NCBI RefSeq assembly: GCF_000003605.2
Contig: NW_003116453.1
Location: 843,808-907,807, forward strand
Source: Saccoglossus kowalevskii
Taxonomy: Eukaryota; Hemichordata; Enteropneusta; Harrimaniidae
Reading direction: 5' to 3'
Length of the DNA stretch: 64,000 nucleotides
The position numbers and the translations under genes are program-made. Of this stretch, positions 1-12,860 are shown piece by piece (within the stretch, counting starts at the first letter, position 1; every line of letters begins with the position of its first letter). The notes below the pieces were generated by a model that worked only from the letters and a program-made list of their open reading frames with translations, had not been told where the DNA came from and ran no database searches.

Positions 1-1010
1 TCGTTGCTATTCATGAAACTAAGACTAAGACTGTGTTAACTGCGTTTTCATTCAGCTTCCAGTTATATCTTGTAATTTCCTTAGCTATTAACTAGAATTT
101 CTGAATTATTTAAATTGGAATTTCCGAAATTGGATATATACATCTACAGCAATAAAACATAAAGCAATGTAACAAAATACATTGTGTCCCTCTCAATATC
201 TTAGTCGTCCACACAATTTCAGACACAGCATGGAATCGATAGTTTGTAATGCCTTGGGGTAAAAACAGAGATAGCCACGTTTTTATTTCTCGTCACATCC
301 CCAATAATACAGTCTCACTCGTTCCGAAATGCTGAGAAGTGTTACATTAATGGGAGTTGGTAAACTCTGTCAATCAGAATTGAGTAGGCAGATATGGTAC
401 AATTAGATGATAAGGATTGCAGAAGCAATCTCAAAAAACAACTTTTCTCTATTCACATTTGTAATTCAGTTTCACATCGAATGATTGTACAATATTTATG
501 GATCTTCGTTATAAGTTGTTCACAAAGCATAACATTAAATGAAACCCTAGTATGAGGAGATTTAAATCAATACATACGCATACTTCGGTCACTAGATGAT
601 AAGCTTAGGAGTTGGAGGTAAACTTGATCCTGGGTAATATGTGACAATCTTAGTATGAATATTATCTTTATTGAATCTGTTTACAACTTTTTATTAATTG
701 ACAATTGCATTTAATCTTTTAATAGTTCTCACAATATATACATTCAATATCCGCATAATATATATACATTTATGTTTTTACAAATTATGTTCAATCATAA
801 TTGGTTGTTAATATGTTTTAATAGATTAAAACACACTTTCAGATTTGTCAAGTGGGAATGTAATGTCTATATTGATTTATAAAATATAGAATATCACGGC
901 GTGGGTGTCCTGTCATACAAAATATCACAAGCATAATAATGCATATTGCAGGGAATCTGTGTGTTTTTATGTGATATCGTGCATTTTATGGAACTGACCC
1001 TGTTATATAG

Positions 1011-1103
1011 TGTATTGCAGAGAAGCCATGCTGTGATAGTGTGTATTACAGGGAAACCATGCTGTGATATTGTGTATTGCAGAGAATCATGCCGTTATAT
1101 TGT
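1011..1103. repeat. Three tandem 31-bp repeats
   Basis: tgtattgcagagaagccatg + ctgtgatagtg and variants at 1011, 1042 and 1073; a diverged earlier unit is near 950. Confidence 0.85.
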
Positions 1104-1455
1104 TTATTCCACAAGGATACCTCAAAGTATGCACGAAGACAGTACAGCTGGAATATTGACCGACGCGCAACGGAGGTCGATGCACGGCGTACTGTCTGAG
1201 AGCATACTTTGAGGTGTCCTCGTAATAACCTTATTATTATTATACATCTTTTTCTTTCAATGATACACCATGGGAATGCCGAAATCCCAAATGTTTAGAA
1301 CACAATCAGCGAACTTCTTTGTGTGGAGTCAGGTCAAACTCTGGTGGCAGCCATGTCTGTTTTTATTATTACGGTTACACGCGTAATCATTCCATATTTG
1401 GTACGATGTAACTTATGGCGTTACGGCGACAGATGTATAATAATGTTTATTACAA
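1104..1455. mobile_element. Composite palindromic element, copy 1
   Basis: A palindrome (ggatacctcaaagtatgc ... gcatactttgaggtgtcc, 1104-1228) is followed by a block ending with inverted ttattattatacatct / agatgtataataat (1231-1455). The same two-part structure occurs inverted at 57008-57382, including the internal phrases catgggaatgccgaaatcc and gcgtaatcattccatat. Confidence 0.75.
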
Positions 1456-2543
1456 GAACACCCATACAGTTAATTACCTAAATTTACACCACAGTCATAC
1501 CACGTTCTTACCATTATGATCAGAGGAACGCCAAGAGACTTTATTAATACCGGGTCAAGCCACCGGTCTTCAGTGTTACGCGTGAATTGTCCCAATATGT
1601 GTATTTTTATCTTGATTTTAGGAACCAAATCCCATAAAAAAATTAAAAACACACGTAAAATCATCGAGAAAACTGTTATGCTCAGGCTTGCAAGACACTT
1701 TGATCAAAAGCGCAGAGTCAAACAAATATTAGCATAACATTTTAAGCTAAACAACAAAACTGGCAATATGGTACACCACACGTATCCAGCACTCGACAAG
1801 CATCTGATATTATACATCTGAACATATTATTATAAGCTACACCAGTACTGCATAAAACACAATATACATCGGAGAACTGCGAAACAGACCACGTTTCACT
1901 TCCAGTGAGAGTTACTAAATCTGCGAAACGTTTGATTTCCTCTAGTAAGCTTCTACATATGTCATCAGTTCTTTTATACTCAAACTATCTGTACCATCTG
2001 TAGATAACGTAGACCCCAAAAATGTCCGACATTATCAAAATTTAATGAAGAGTCGTCAAGTTATGCATGGGTAATAAGACCAATCTTTCAGGAGGCTACA
2101 AACACATTTCTCCAAGTTAAACACTGTGTCATGGGCGCCAGTATGTGTATGACAAGGTGATTGAGAACTGCGAGATAAGAACCCAGTCATCAGCAAAGAC
2201 ACAGCTGAGTTACATAGGTATTAGTTATAACACAACCAAGGTTAATACTGAGTTTGTTCCTTAAACAAAGCAGGACTGTCTGACTCTATTACATATAATG
2301 AACTTATTTTGCGTATTAACAAACAATATATTTTACACATGTTGTGTATTCGATATATGGGTACCGCGTCGAACAGGAAGCGACGAAATGACCATACACC
2401 GTCTTGTAATTTAATATTATCCATCCATTACGAGAAGCATTGTTGGCATGTTTTTGAGCGCGTAACCACGAAGATAGATGCGCATACTTTAGGACGCGTC
2501 TTCGTTATTGTCTGGAATATGCCAATTTGATGTGAGGATTACT

Positions 2544-2566
2544 GTTATATATATATATATATATCT
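2544..2566. repeat. (TA)n dinucleotide tract
   Basis: About ten TA units. Confidence 0.9.
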
Positions 2567-2830
2567 TAAACTAACGAATTTTTAATAATCGTGGAGTTAT
2601 GGCAACGTAGTGATTGGATTGGAATCTGTGTGTTATTTTTGCAATTTTGAAGGCGGACGGGTTCAAAGGATATCGCATGGTGTTGATCGAATATCGCAAA
2701 TACCGCAGGATATGATATCTCAGTTGTTGATGCATAGTACATATACATTTTAATAGCGCGATTTCCGATTTCCGATTTCGTTGTGTCAATATCTCATCCA
2801 TTGCAGGATGTTCAATGGTTTCTTAGTGAT

Positions 2831-3148
2831 CTAATCAATTATTGATTTGCAAACCATTACCGAAATATCGTCTGCACTGATAGACAATCGTTTTGTATTG
2901 GACCAAACATTATTTGACAATAAGTCGTATGACCACTTGCGAAATACGAAAATGGACGAATTTCCAGTTTCAACCAGTTTAATCAAAGGCGAAAAATTGT
3001 GAGTGACAAGAAGAAGAATGCCCGAGCCCCGGGCATGAACGGAATCACCCGTAGGTTCGGACAACACAATGAAGTTATTAACTAGTTCATCCAATGACTC
3101 ATGTAGGCAGTTATGACGACTATTTGTTGCTATGACAAATACAGTGCA
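2831..3148 (-). pseudogene. Uninterrupted ORF, possibly a retroelement fragment
   Basis: The minus frame is open for about 105 codons (from about 3148 to TGA/TAG at 2831) without an ATG start. It includes FIVLSEPTGDSVHARGSGIL, LLVTHNFSPLIKLVETGNSS and IFVFRKWSYD. The RGSGILLLV segment followed by a beta-like IFVF is reminiscent of LINE endonuclease sequences, but the match is weak. No splice sites were assigned. Confidence 0.2.
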
Positions 3149-6100
3149 TATTTAAATACGCATATATTATATTGCCGTTATAAGCCATGGTTAGATGCAA
3201 TGCGTAGTATGTTCTTTAATTAGTCACATGGGCAGTGCGGCGATTTAACTGATGACGTCACAATTGTAACAAGGTTGAGTACACCAATTGATGGTCGATC
3301 AACTCACTCGACACATTCACTCTCAGTTATATTACAATGTGTGTTTTAAGCCAAGAAAAGCGCCTCACCAAGTTAACGCAGTAACCGTGAAATATAGTAC
3401 GTAATGTGACGATGTATATAATAATGAAAAGTACATATGACCTTGGAAAATGAAGGTGGCCCGGGAACTAGTATTCGAGGCGATATAAATATGCCTGCTT
3501 CAAGTTAAACCCGTTGTCATATTTTGTTTAACTGTTGTCATGGCGACGACATCAGTATACATGTTGCCCCCCAATTGTGAAAGTAAATTCAACTGTGTAC
3601 GCCTTTATATAATATTTATCTGACGCGATAAGAAGATTGGCAAGTCTGTTCGCTAGATTGGACAGCATGAACGGCAGTCGACCAGCAGGCGCCTGTTGAA
3701 ACAAGCGACCTTCCCTTTATACTGAATATCAAACCAAATGTTCATTTCGTAAGTGTCCGGTTATCAAAATGAATCTATTTTGCAAGTAACATTAAGAGAG
3801 GGAGATTGACTGCAGACAAAAATAACAGTGTTAGTACTACCAATATTTGCAATGACACGAAGTATTTTATTAGTGTTTAACAGCTCTACTATGATATCCA
3901 GGTATCGCCCTAGTAATACGAGAAATGTCTGACTATACTAGAAATCGTTTGTAATGTCCAAACACTTAAACCCAACTATACACGGCAAGGTATTCGCGAA
4001 TGTTATGATAATGTCACCGTGATGGAAGCTTTTTAAATGCCATAAGGTTATGAAATTGAAGAAAGAATACACGTGTCATTGATTTGGAAAAAATGTTTCG
4101 TAGCATGGAGTCATCTGATTTTGAAAAAAAAATGCATGTCCATTGTCATTGTACATTGTGTCATTGTAAATCGGTCATCTCTTTAAATTATCTTTGATGA
4201 ATTTCACTACAAAAATATCGAATTAACAAAAAGCTACAATAAATACTCGTGGTAGAAGTCGAACACTTGAGAATTTTTGCTTTAACTATGTAGCTAATGA
4301 CTTCATACGTCATCGAGTACCATGATGTCAGTATTCGTACGTTACCAAAGCTGAAAAAAACTGTCCAAGGCCCGTGTCGGGACTACCCGTTCCTGTAAAA
4401 CTAGTGATACTGTTAGCGATTTTATCCATGAAATGTATTATAATTTATACAACATATCGCGGCAGTTCCATGTAAAAAGTTCCATGGTAACAATGCATTC
4501 CCGAATCCGTGCATATATTGATGACCCCATATGTGGCCGTAAAATAGTTTGTGATTCTCGTCCTAGAGACAATTTAAAAATGATGTGGTGACGAGGTGTT
4601 AATATTTTTTTTTTTTATTTAATACCATATTGTTTATTGTTATTGGTATTTACAATATAGTGACAAATAATTATTGATATGATTTATTGAGTAATGAATA
4701 AATGACGTGTGCGATCATGACGCGATGCAAAATCTTTCTGTTGTGTTGCCTTATATAGTCATAATGATCGCATAAGGAAAACAGTAATTGTGTTCAAGAA
4801 GGGCAATTATGTGAAATGAGACAGGAAATTATATGATGTCTTGAATAATCGTTCAATACACGGAGAATACGATTCCTGTAGTTGACTGCGTTTGAAAGCC
4901 GCAAAAATAACAAGATATATATTGGATAAAAACGAGTGCCGATTTCGCATATTCCTATATTATCTGATTTATTATACTCGTTGTGTAAAAATTATATATT
5001 GTTTCACTCCAAAGGTTCGGAACAAATCACGAAACACTCGTTCAATAAATGTAACACTGTGTCAGCCAGTCGTGGTATGTCTTTTAATACTAGTATCAGT
5101 ATCAGTGTTATTGACAAAAGCGGCCACGTGATCGAAATTCCGTGTTTTGACACACAGTTTCACTCCATACTCCGCTCGTTTTTCCCTTTTGAAATAATAA
5201 TGGCCATATCAAGAATTATCGTTCCTTCCCTTCCTTCTATTCCTTCCATGCGTTTTCATACAAGGAACCTCTCATTTTTCTAATCATAGGACGAATGTGT
5301 TGTACTCAAGCCAAAACAGGGACTAATATTATCTCTTGAGAAAGGCATAATGTAAAAGTACGGTAAAAATCATTCTTTTTATTCGTTTTGTTACGATATT
5401 GCACAGTACAATGACACACATAAATTCACATAGCATATACAACCGAGGACAACATAGCATGACCATTTTTCACTGGTTGAACATTAACTGCGATTGACGC
5501 CGTGCACAGATAATCGTAGACAGAGCGTACATGCGTCCCCAGTTTCACAACGTACATAACATGAACACGATGTTGTGGTTTTGGTTGTATTTCGATGCAA
5601 GTTTGACTTTTCAAAAAGCTGTGTGGGCGAGAGTGAACCTAGTCGGCATGATCACAGGGTTACTCGTTAAATATACATGTATCCATTCGATATTACACTA
5701 ATATAAGTCCACGTTTCTTTGAATATATCGAAATAATATGGTGACAAATGAAATACTATTATTTGAAAATGTTGCCTCTTAGCTACAATAAGCATGTACG
5801 TATAACTTTAATATTACATTGTTGTAACAATTTTACAACTTATAATACTTGCTAATGATTGAAAGTCAGCGTGGTATACAAATTGAAGTGACAGGGATTG
5901 TGGATCCAAAGAACAGATGCAATTACTTGCCTTGCATCGCCAGGGGCGAAGGGAGCCAGGAGAAGTCGTGGTTATTATGAAAATAAAATAAAAAGTATGT
6001 ACGAGAGCATGTTTGTGGCGTCAACGAAATATCCGCACAAATCTTGAATACTTTTCAGAGAGGCTAATAGATATACAATCAGTGGTTCCGTTACACGGTA

Positions 6101-6244
6101 GTTGCATGACGTTGTCAGATAGTTTAATGCCGCCCGTTGTGTTTGTATCCGATGGAATGAACTGATATTTACAGGTCGATAAGTTCTATATCCGAAAACG
6201 TGAAATGCGTTAAGAAGGTTATAATTACTAACTAAACTACGCAT
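3149..6244. other. No supported gene
   Basis: Only short chance frames. It may include the 3' UTR of the minus-strand terminal exon at 6245-6492. Confidence 0.55.
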
Positions 6245-6492
6245 TCAGCTGAGGTCACAATGAAATACACCCGCTGACGTCAGTGAAGCAATTACAATGC
6301 AGCCCATTGTGTCTGCGTTGAATGACGTGCTACGAGTTTTGAACATTGAAACACTAACATAAGCACGTAGTACACCTGACGTCACTGTCACGTGACTTTG
6401 AGAAGTTATATTTTTAGCATTTCTAGAATTTCTTTCGATGTTGGGCGTTTGATTGGTTCCGGTCGAGTGCAGAGCTCCACTACTTTGCGCAA
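6245..6492 (-). CDS. Candidate terminal exon, open in two frames
   Basis: After the strong acceptor attgtctctttcag, two frames stay open. Frame 1 is phase-continuous with the 8251-8345 exon (G+TT) and reads VAQSSGALHSTGTNQTPNIE and on for 82 codons to TGA at 6245. Frame 2, phase 0, reads LRKVVELCTRPEPIKRPTS then KEILEMLKI and stops after 28 codons (TAA near 6406-6408). Frame 2 resembles the end of a protein kinase C-lobe (C-x3-P-x3-RPT-x3-EIL), but no other kinase motif (HRD, DFG, APE) was found in the neighbourhood. Which frame is used is undecided. Confidence 0.4.
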
Positions 6493-7038
6493 CTGAAAGA
6501 GACAATAAAAGTAACAAAGTCACTATCGGATATTTAAATGAGCCAACCTGACGTCAACTCCCATGCTGCATTTGGATGTGATCAAATGTAATTGTAGTTC
6601 TATTGAGTAATATTCTACGCTTCACGTTTTAAGATTTTGCGTAGCTAGGTCTTTCACAAATATATTTACAATATATAATTTTTTTTTCTTTTTCAAAAAA
6701 TAAAAAATAATAATATAAATATACAGTTGAAAGTTAAAAATTGATCTGTTCACCATAATTAAATTGTCGCTGAGCGGTTAAATTGCATGATGGGTAATGT
6801 CATAGTACAGCAACTTGATCGGATTCACCAGTCACCTTTTGAACGCCATCATTTTTTCCCACCAAAATGTTGGTTCAACCGTTTGTCTATTTTTATCTTT
6901 GTCTTGATAATCATTTTGATAATTTTGGATCAAATGAACATTATTTCCTATTGATTACAAATCTTGAAAACAAATTTGAAAAAAACAACAATGATGTAGT
7001 AAATATCATTATATAATGACAATAATGGAGATTGGGAC

Positions 7039-7147
7039 TTAAAGCGGGAGGGTCGCCACCTGCGCACGCGCGGTAGACGCTTGTTTGTAAACAATGACAC
7101 GCTATGGCCATTTAACGCATGCGCAGGTGATGACTCCCCCGCATTAA
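7039..7147. mobile_element. TTAA-flanked MITE copy 1 (internally deleted)
   Basis: TTAAAGCGGGAGGGTCGCCA at one end and ...GTGATGACTCCCCCGCATTAA at the other: the same terminal inverted repeats as the copies at 7435, 17769 and 42886. It lacks about 55 bp of the interior. Confidence 0.85.
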
Positions 7148-7434
7148 GGCTTAACAATCTTATTGATTCATATTGTTTTTTTTACTAACTATTGTGCACG
7201 TCATTGTACGTCATTTACTAATCCGTGTCGTTTGTGATTCGACTCATAACACATAATTTGTCTTAGTGTAAATTATTTGTCGCATCTTTGTTACTCGCGC
7301 TGTCTTGGATTGTTCATTGCCACAGACTGTGTCACGATACCTTTTCGAGCATTAGGCGCTCCTCTTCTGTGTATTCTCTTTTCTTTCCCTCGGCTCCTTC
7401 GATACTCACAGTATCTGTAAACAAACGGAATATA

Positions 7435-7594
7435 TTAAAGCGGGGGAGTCGTCACCTGCACATGCGTCAGATGGACAAAGCGTGTCATTATTTACAAACA
7501 AACGTCTACTCAAGAGCTTTTGCGTTTTTAGCGTGTGTTGTTATCGTCGCTTGGGACTCCCGCGCGTGCGCAGGTGACGACCATCCCGCTTTAA
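7435..7594. mobile_element. TTAA-flanked MITE copy 2 (near full length)
   Basis: 160 bp. Ends TTAAAGCGGGGGAGTCGTCA and GTGACGACCATCCCGCTTTAA. The conserved interior includes GTTATCGTCGCTTGGGA. It has no coding capacity. Confidence 0.9.
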
Positions 7595-8250
7595 AGTTAC
7601 AGCACAACGAACTCAAATTCAAGCGCCGCAGCCGCGTTCGAAATTTGGCGTGAACAACGTTATTTTACACGTGATTGTATGTGGAAATGAACCCATATCG
7701 AACACGATGCGTAACAACGACGGTAGAGCTTTATTGTAAGGAACATCTTGTCGATACACGGAATAACTACATGAAATATGGAGAGCCAACTATCCACTAT
7801 TTAAAAAATAAAATAAAAAGACAAAGTTGTGTAGTTTTTAAAATCAAATTGTCGTTACTCAAAAAAATTCAGTCGGAAATTTCAACAAACCCAGTTGGTT
7901 TCCGCTAAAATTCCACACAAATCTTAGGCTTGGTGGTTTATTAAATAAAGCAATATATAAATATGCAAACGTGCAAAAAGTTGTTTTCTAAATAAGGTGG
8001 ATGCGGGGTGATACCAATTCACCTCATGGGGGTCACATGATGTGAGGTATCAACTGATCATCTCCCATAGTTATCATATCTCGCGATATCATGTGATGAG
8101 ACTATGACGTCAAAGAATTTGCTTAAAATTAGTATTGGTGGGGGTCACGTGAATAATGTACACATCTCACGAATATTTCTAGGAAATATAGCGTCATTGA
8201 ATCACGTGATTTCATCCCCACAAAAAAATTAAGTTTAAAAACAAGTTTAC

Positions 8251-8345
8251 CCTTGTCACTGTCCTGCTTGTCGCTTTCGTTGCTGTGTGCGCTTGAAATA
8301 CCACTAGACGCCTGTCGAAGTGCTTGCTTATGAGGCACGTCACTG
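8251..8345 (-). CDS. Candidate internal exon, Ser-rich
   Basis: Acceptor gacaattttgcag then 95 nt reading SDVPHKQALRQASSGISSAH then SNESDKQDSDK, ending AAGG|gtaaac. The first base completes the AG left over from the 8626-8801 block (AG+C, Ser), so the two exons join in frame. Low-complexity Ser/Asp/Lys content suggests a disordered region. No family recognised. Confidence 0.42.
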
Positions 8346-8625
8346 CTGCAAAATTGTCAAAAAAAACAACGTTAGAGGCTAAGAGAAAATGACGATCAAT
8401 TCGATAATGGATGTCTGTGCAATAACACGTACTGTAAATCGGGGTATAAAACCCGATGTTTCATAAACGATGTAATACTGTCACGGAGTTCGATTTAATT
8501 GTAATTCCTACTCAACCGAAACTTTTTTGTATATATAGTATCGCACACAAACTGGTGTTCGATAAGTGTTTTAATGCATTGAAGCTTATTGTGATTGCTC
8601 CACACAACCAGCAACCAACATGTAC

Positions 8626-8801
8626 CTTTTTGTATGTAGCGACGCAATGACGACATCCTGGAAATTACTGCCCTCTGCGCTGTCATTTTCCAGTTCTCTT
8701 ACACGAGCTTCCTGTTCGTCTTGGAGGTTAACTTCCTGTTGGTATACAGTGATCTTGTGTTGAGTGTGAAGGTCTACTGCATGAGTTCTGAATCTGTAGT
8801 T
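8626..8801 (-). CDS. Candidate internal exon, coiled-coil-like
   Basis: On the minus strand the block reads NYRFRTHAVDLHTQHKITVY, QQEVNLQDEQEARVRELEND, SAEGSNFQDVVIASLHTK and ends AAAAG|gtacat with two leftover bases (AG). The charged heptad-like part (QEVNLQDEQEARVRELEN) suggests a short coiled coil. The phase-0 acceptor available (tagtgtgag) lies in the first satellite monomer and is weak. An alternative acceptor (catgcag, 3' of it) would need phase 1, and an internal donor CGT|gtaaga is also possible. The family is not recognised. Confidence 0.4.
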
Positions 8802-11374
8802 CTCACACTACAAATAAACTCCCAGTAGACAAAAATGCATTTCTCACACTACAACTATACATTCCCCATCGTTAACAATGTACGGGACTCACATTACAAT
8901 AAAAAAAAAAACCCATAAACGACAATATACTTGATGCAATTAAACTCCCATAGACAATGTGTAGGTCTCACACTACAATTAAACACTCCAACGATAACAA
9001 TATACATGACTCACACTACAATCAAATTCCCATAGACGACAATATAAATGACTGACATTACAAATAAACTCCCCGTAGATGAGATGCGCATGTCTCACAC
9101 TACAATTAAATCCCCTATAGATAACATCATACAGGACTCACACTACAATCAAATTCCCCAAAGACGACAATGTACAGCACTGACATTACAAATAAACTCC
9201 CCGTAGATGAGATGCGCATATCTCACACTACAATAAAATTCCCCATAGATAACATCATACAGGACTCACACTACAATTAAATTCCCCATAGATAACATCA
9301 TACAGGACTCACACTACAATCAAATTCCCCAAAGACGACAATGTACAGCACTGACATTACAAATAAACTCCCCGTAGATGAGATGCGCATATCTCACACT
9401 ACAATACAATTCCCCATAGATGACATCATACAGGACTCACACTACAATCAAATTCCCCAAAGACGACAATGTACAGCACTGACATTACAAATAAACTCCC
9501 CGTAGATGAGATGCGCATATCTCACACTACAATAAAATTCCTCATAGATAACATCATACAGGACTCACACTACAATAAAATTCCCCATAGATAACATCAT
9601 ACAGGACTCACACTACAATTAAATTCCCCACAGATAACATCATACAGGACTCACACTACAATCAAATTCCCCAAAGACGACAATGTACAGCACTGACATT
9701 ACAAATAAACTCCCCGTAGATGAGATGCGCATATCTCACACTACAATAAAATTCCTCATAGATAACATCATACAGGACTCACACTACAATAAAATTCCCC
9801 ATAGATAACATCAGACAGGACTCACACTACAATTAAATTCCCCATAGATAACATCATACAGGACTCACACTACAATTAAATTCCCCATAGACGACAATGT
9901 ACAGGACTGACATTACAAATAAACTCCCCGTAGATGAGATGCGCATATCTCACACTACAATTAAATTCCCCATAGATAACATCATACAGGACTCACACTA
10001 CAATTAAATTCCCCATAGATAACATCATACAGGACTCAGACTACAATCAAATTCCCCAAAGACGACAATGTACAGCACTGACATTACAAATAAACTCCCC
10101 GTAGATGAGATGCGCATATCTCACACTACAATAAAATTCCCCATAGATAACATCATACAGGACTCACACTACAATTAAATTCCCCATAGATAACATCATA
10201 CAGGACTCACACTACAATCAAATTCCACAAAGACGACAATGTACAGCACTGACATTACAAATAAACTCCCTGTAGATGAGATGCGCATATCTCACACTAC
10301 AATAAAATTCCCCATAGATAACATCATACAGGACTCACACTACAATAAAATTCCCCATAGATAACATCATACAGGACTAACACTACAATTAAATTCCCCA
10401 TTGATAATATCATACAGGACTCACACTACAATCAAATTCCCCAAAGACGATAATGTACAGCACTGACATTACAAATAAACTCCCTGCAGATGAGATGCGC
10501 ATATCTCATACTACAATAAAATTCCCCATAGATAACATCATACAAGACTCACACTACAATTAAATTCCCCATAGATAACATCATACAGGACTCACACTAC
10601 AATTAAATTCCCCATAGATAACATCATACAGGACTCACACTACAATTAAATTCCCCATAGACGACAATGTACAGGACTGACATTACAAATAAACTCCCCG
10701 TAGATTAGATGCGCATATCTCACACTACAATTAAATTCCCCATTGATAACATCATACAGGACTCACACTACAATCAAATTCCCCAAAGACGACAATGTAC
10801 AGCACTGACATTACAAATAAACTCCCCGTAGATGAGATGCGCATATCTCACACTACAATTAAATTTCCCATAGATAACATCATACAGAACTCGCACTACA
10901 ATTAAATTCCCAATAGATAACATCATACAGGACTCTCACTACAATCAAATTCCCCAAAGACGACAATGTACAGCACTGACATTACAAATAAACTCCCCGT
11001 AGATGAGATGCGCATATCTCACACTACGATTAAATTCCCCATAGATAACATCATACAGGACTCGCACTACAATTAAATTCCCCATTGATAACATCATACA
11101 GGACTCACACTACAATCAAATTCCCCAAAGACGATAATGTACAGCACTGACATTACAAATAAACTCCCTGTAGATGAGATGCGCATATCTCACACTACAA
11201 TAAAATTCCCCATAGATAACATCATACAAGACTCACACTACAATTAAATTCCCCATAGATAACATCATACAGGACTCACACTACAATCAAATTCCCCAAA
11301 GACGACAATGTACAGGACTGACATTACAAATAAACTCCCCGTAGATTAGATGCGCATATCTCACACTACAATTA
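8800..11374. repeat. Satellite array of 42-43 bp monomers with higher-order structure
   Basis: About 60 monomers beginning ctcacactacaat or ctgacattacaaa. Three types recur: type 1 ending cccatagataacatcataca+gga (43 bp), type 2 ending ccaaagacgacaatgtacag+ca (43 bp) and type 3 ending ccgtagatgagatgcgcata+t (42 bp). They follow the order (type 1) x 1-4, type 2, type 3, giving a higher-order unit of variable length. Monomers at the 5' edge (8800-9100) are most diverged, as expected for array edges. The array resumes after the inserted transposon, at 11917-11990. Confidence 0.95.
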
Positions 11375-11916
11375 CAGCAAGTCTCAGATGTATTGGGGCA
11401 GCCAATTTGCAAACTCGCTAGCGAGTTGGCTAACTGCTTGGGTTTTGACTAAACGGTTGGCTTTCGAATCTCGCTGGCGCCGTTTTGTGACCGCGTCCAC
11501 TCTTGGCGAGTCTATATTGCATTAAGGGACATAGAATGTTTTTACGCAACTTCAGGATGGTACATGTCTGGATTCCCCTGAATGATTTGAGCCCGAAAAT
11601 GGCCACAGTCAGCTGGCGTGATAATATTATAAATGCGATTAATCCACCAATATTTGGTATATGACCTCATTCGTCGTTTTTGTGTGGACACGAAGAGCAT
11701 AGAACACTTTCCCTGGTATATTTCAAACCGTCGCTGATTAGCTCATAAAGTATGAGGATCGTCCCCTACTGTTACATAGATTCGTCTTAAGTTGGCGTGA
11801 CCGCAAGACGACGCCAGCGGGATTCGAAAGCCAACCGTTTAGTCAAAACCAAAGCAGTTAGCCAATTCGCTAGCGAGTTTGCAAATTGGCTGCCCCAATA
11901 CTTCTGAGACTTGCTG
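11375..11916. mobile_element. 542-bp fold-back DNA transposon with TA target duplication, inserted in the satellite
   Basis: The left end CAGCAAGTCTCAGA and right end TCTGAGACTTGCTG begin terminal inverted repeats of roughly 110 bp (both include GGGGCAGCCAATTTGCAAAC and GGTTGGCTTTCGAAT-type sequence). A TA dinucleotide flanks each end (11373-11374, 11917-11918). No ORF of transposase length is present, so it is non-autonomous. TA target use points to the Tc1/mariner superfamily. Confidence 0.88.
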
Positions 11917-12000
11917 TAAATTACACAATTAAACTCTCCTAGACAATGTACAGGTCTCATGCTACAATTAAACTCCCCATATAATGTAAACGCTTGTGAA
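11917..12000. repeat. Satellite remnant right of the inserted transposon
   Basis: Diverged monomers (acaattaaactctcctagac, ctacaattaaactccccat) continue the array after the transposon, showing that the insertion split it near its right edge. Confidence 0.8.
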
Positions 12001-12860
12001 GCAGGACCATTTTACGCCTAGTGTCGCTATAGAGGTGTGTATCAACAATTTTAATATTTTTTTAAAAGTTGTGTAATTTTTTTTTCAAACGATAATATTA
12101 TCACATGACTATGGTGTATGCACGTTGTTTACAGTTGTGGTGTTTCACGTGAAAGATCACTGAGTGATATGGTAGGTAAAGGTCACAATATTATCGTTGT
12201 ACGTAATCATTTTATGCGTGTTTCAACAGTTCGTAGAGTAAACCAGTCCGGGTAACAATAACAAATACTCGCATCGTGCAATGACAGTAACTCATAATAA
12301 TGCCGACTGAAAGTTCATTTTGAAAAAAAAATGGTAATATTTCTGTCGATTATCGAAAACCATTGCGGACGTAGCGACCCGTTTAACTACACCGATAAGG
12401 GCATTATTTGGAAAGGTGACCAAACAGAGTGCTCACTTCAAATGTGTCAGTCCGTTATTTTTAAACACATTTGTTGATTTTATGCATGAAATTCTACTCA
12501 AATCAGAAGCTTTATTATTTTGGTATCATATTCAATAAAACATTACGAAACTTCTCATTCCTCGCAGAAAGTTCTTCGAAACAAATGAGATCACATTCGA
12601 AAATAAATCCTACAATCAAATTTTGCCTAAGAAAGTCTTCAAATATTGGTACAATTTCGATGATTTAAAAATAGTTGTGTTTATGTGGGGTGAGTAGAAT
12701 TAACACATTGTACATTGTCGGAATTTTACTCTCACTTTTGTGGAAACAAATCTAGAACATAACTACCGAAGTACCGGCTTCTGTTCCGCAATATGTTCCG
12801 CATATTACTATGCCACCCAATTATCCTTTTGTATTGACTACCTGACTTCAACCGACGTAC

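Larger units (their letters stand above)
1..2830. other. No supported gene
   Basis: AT-rich sequence. Apart from the 31-bp repeats, the composite element and a TA tract, the open frames here are short, lack splice context and look like chance. Confidence 0.6.

Noticed and set aside
7288-7653. 121-codon plus-strand ORF
   Set aside because: Most of it is the translation of the TTAA-flanked MITE. The peptide SRACAGDD recurs wherever the MITE occurs.
8800-11374. Regular repeats with a CRISPR-like look
   Set aside because: The units are contiguous 42-43 bp monomers with no unique spacers, in an intron-bearing eukaryotic genome. It is a satellite.
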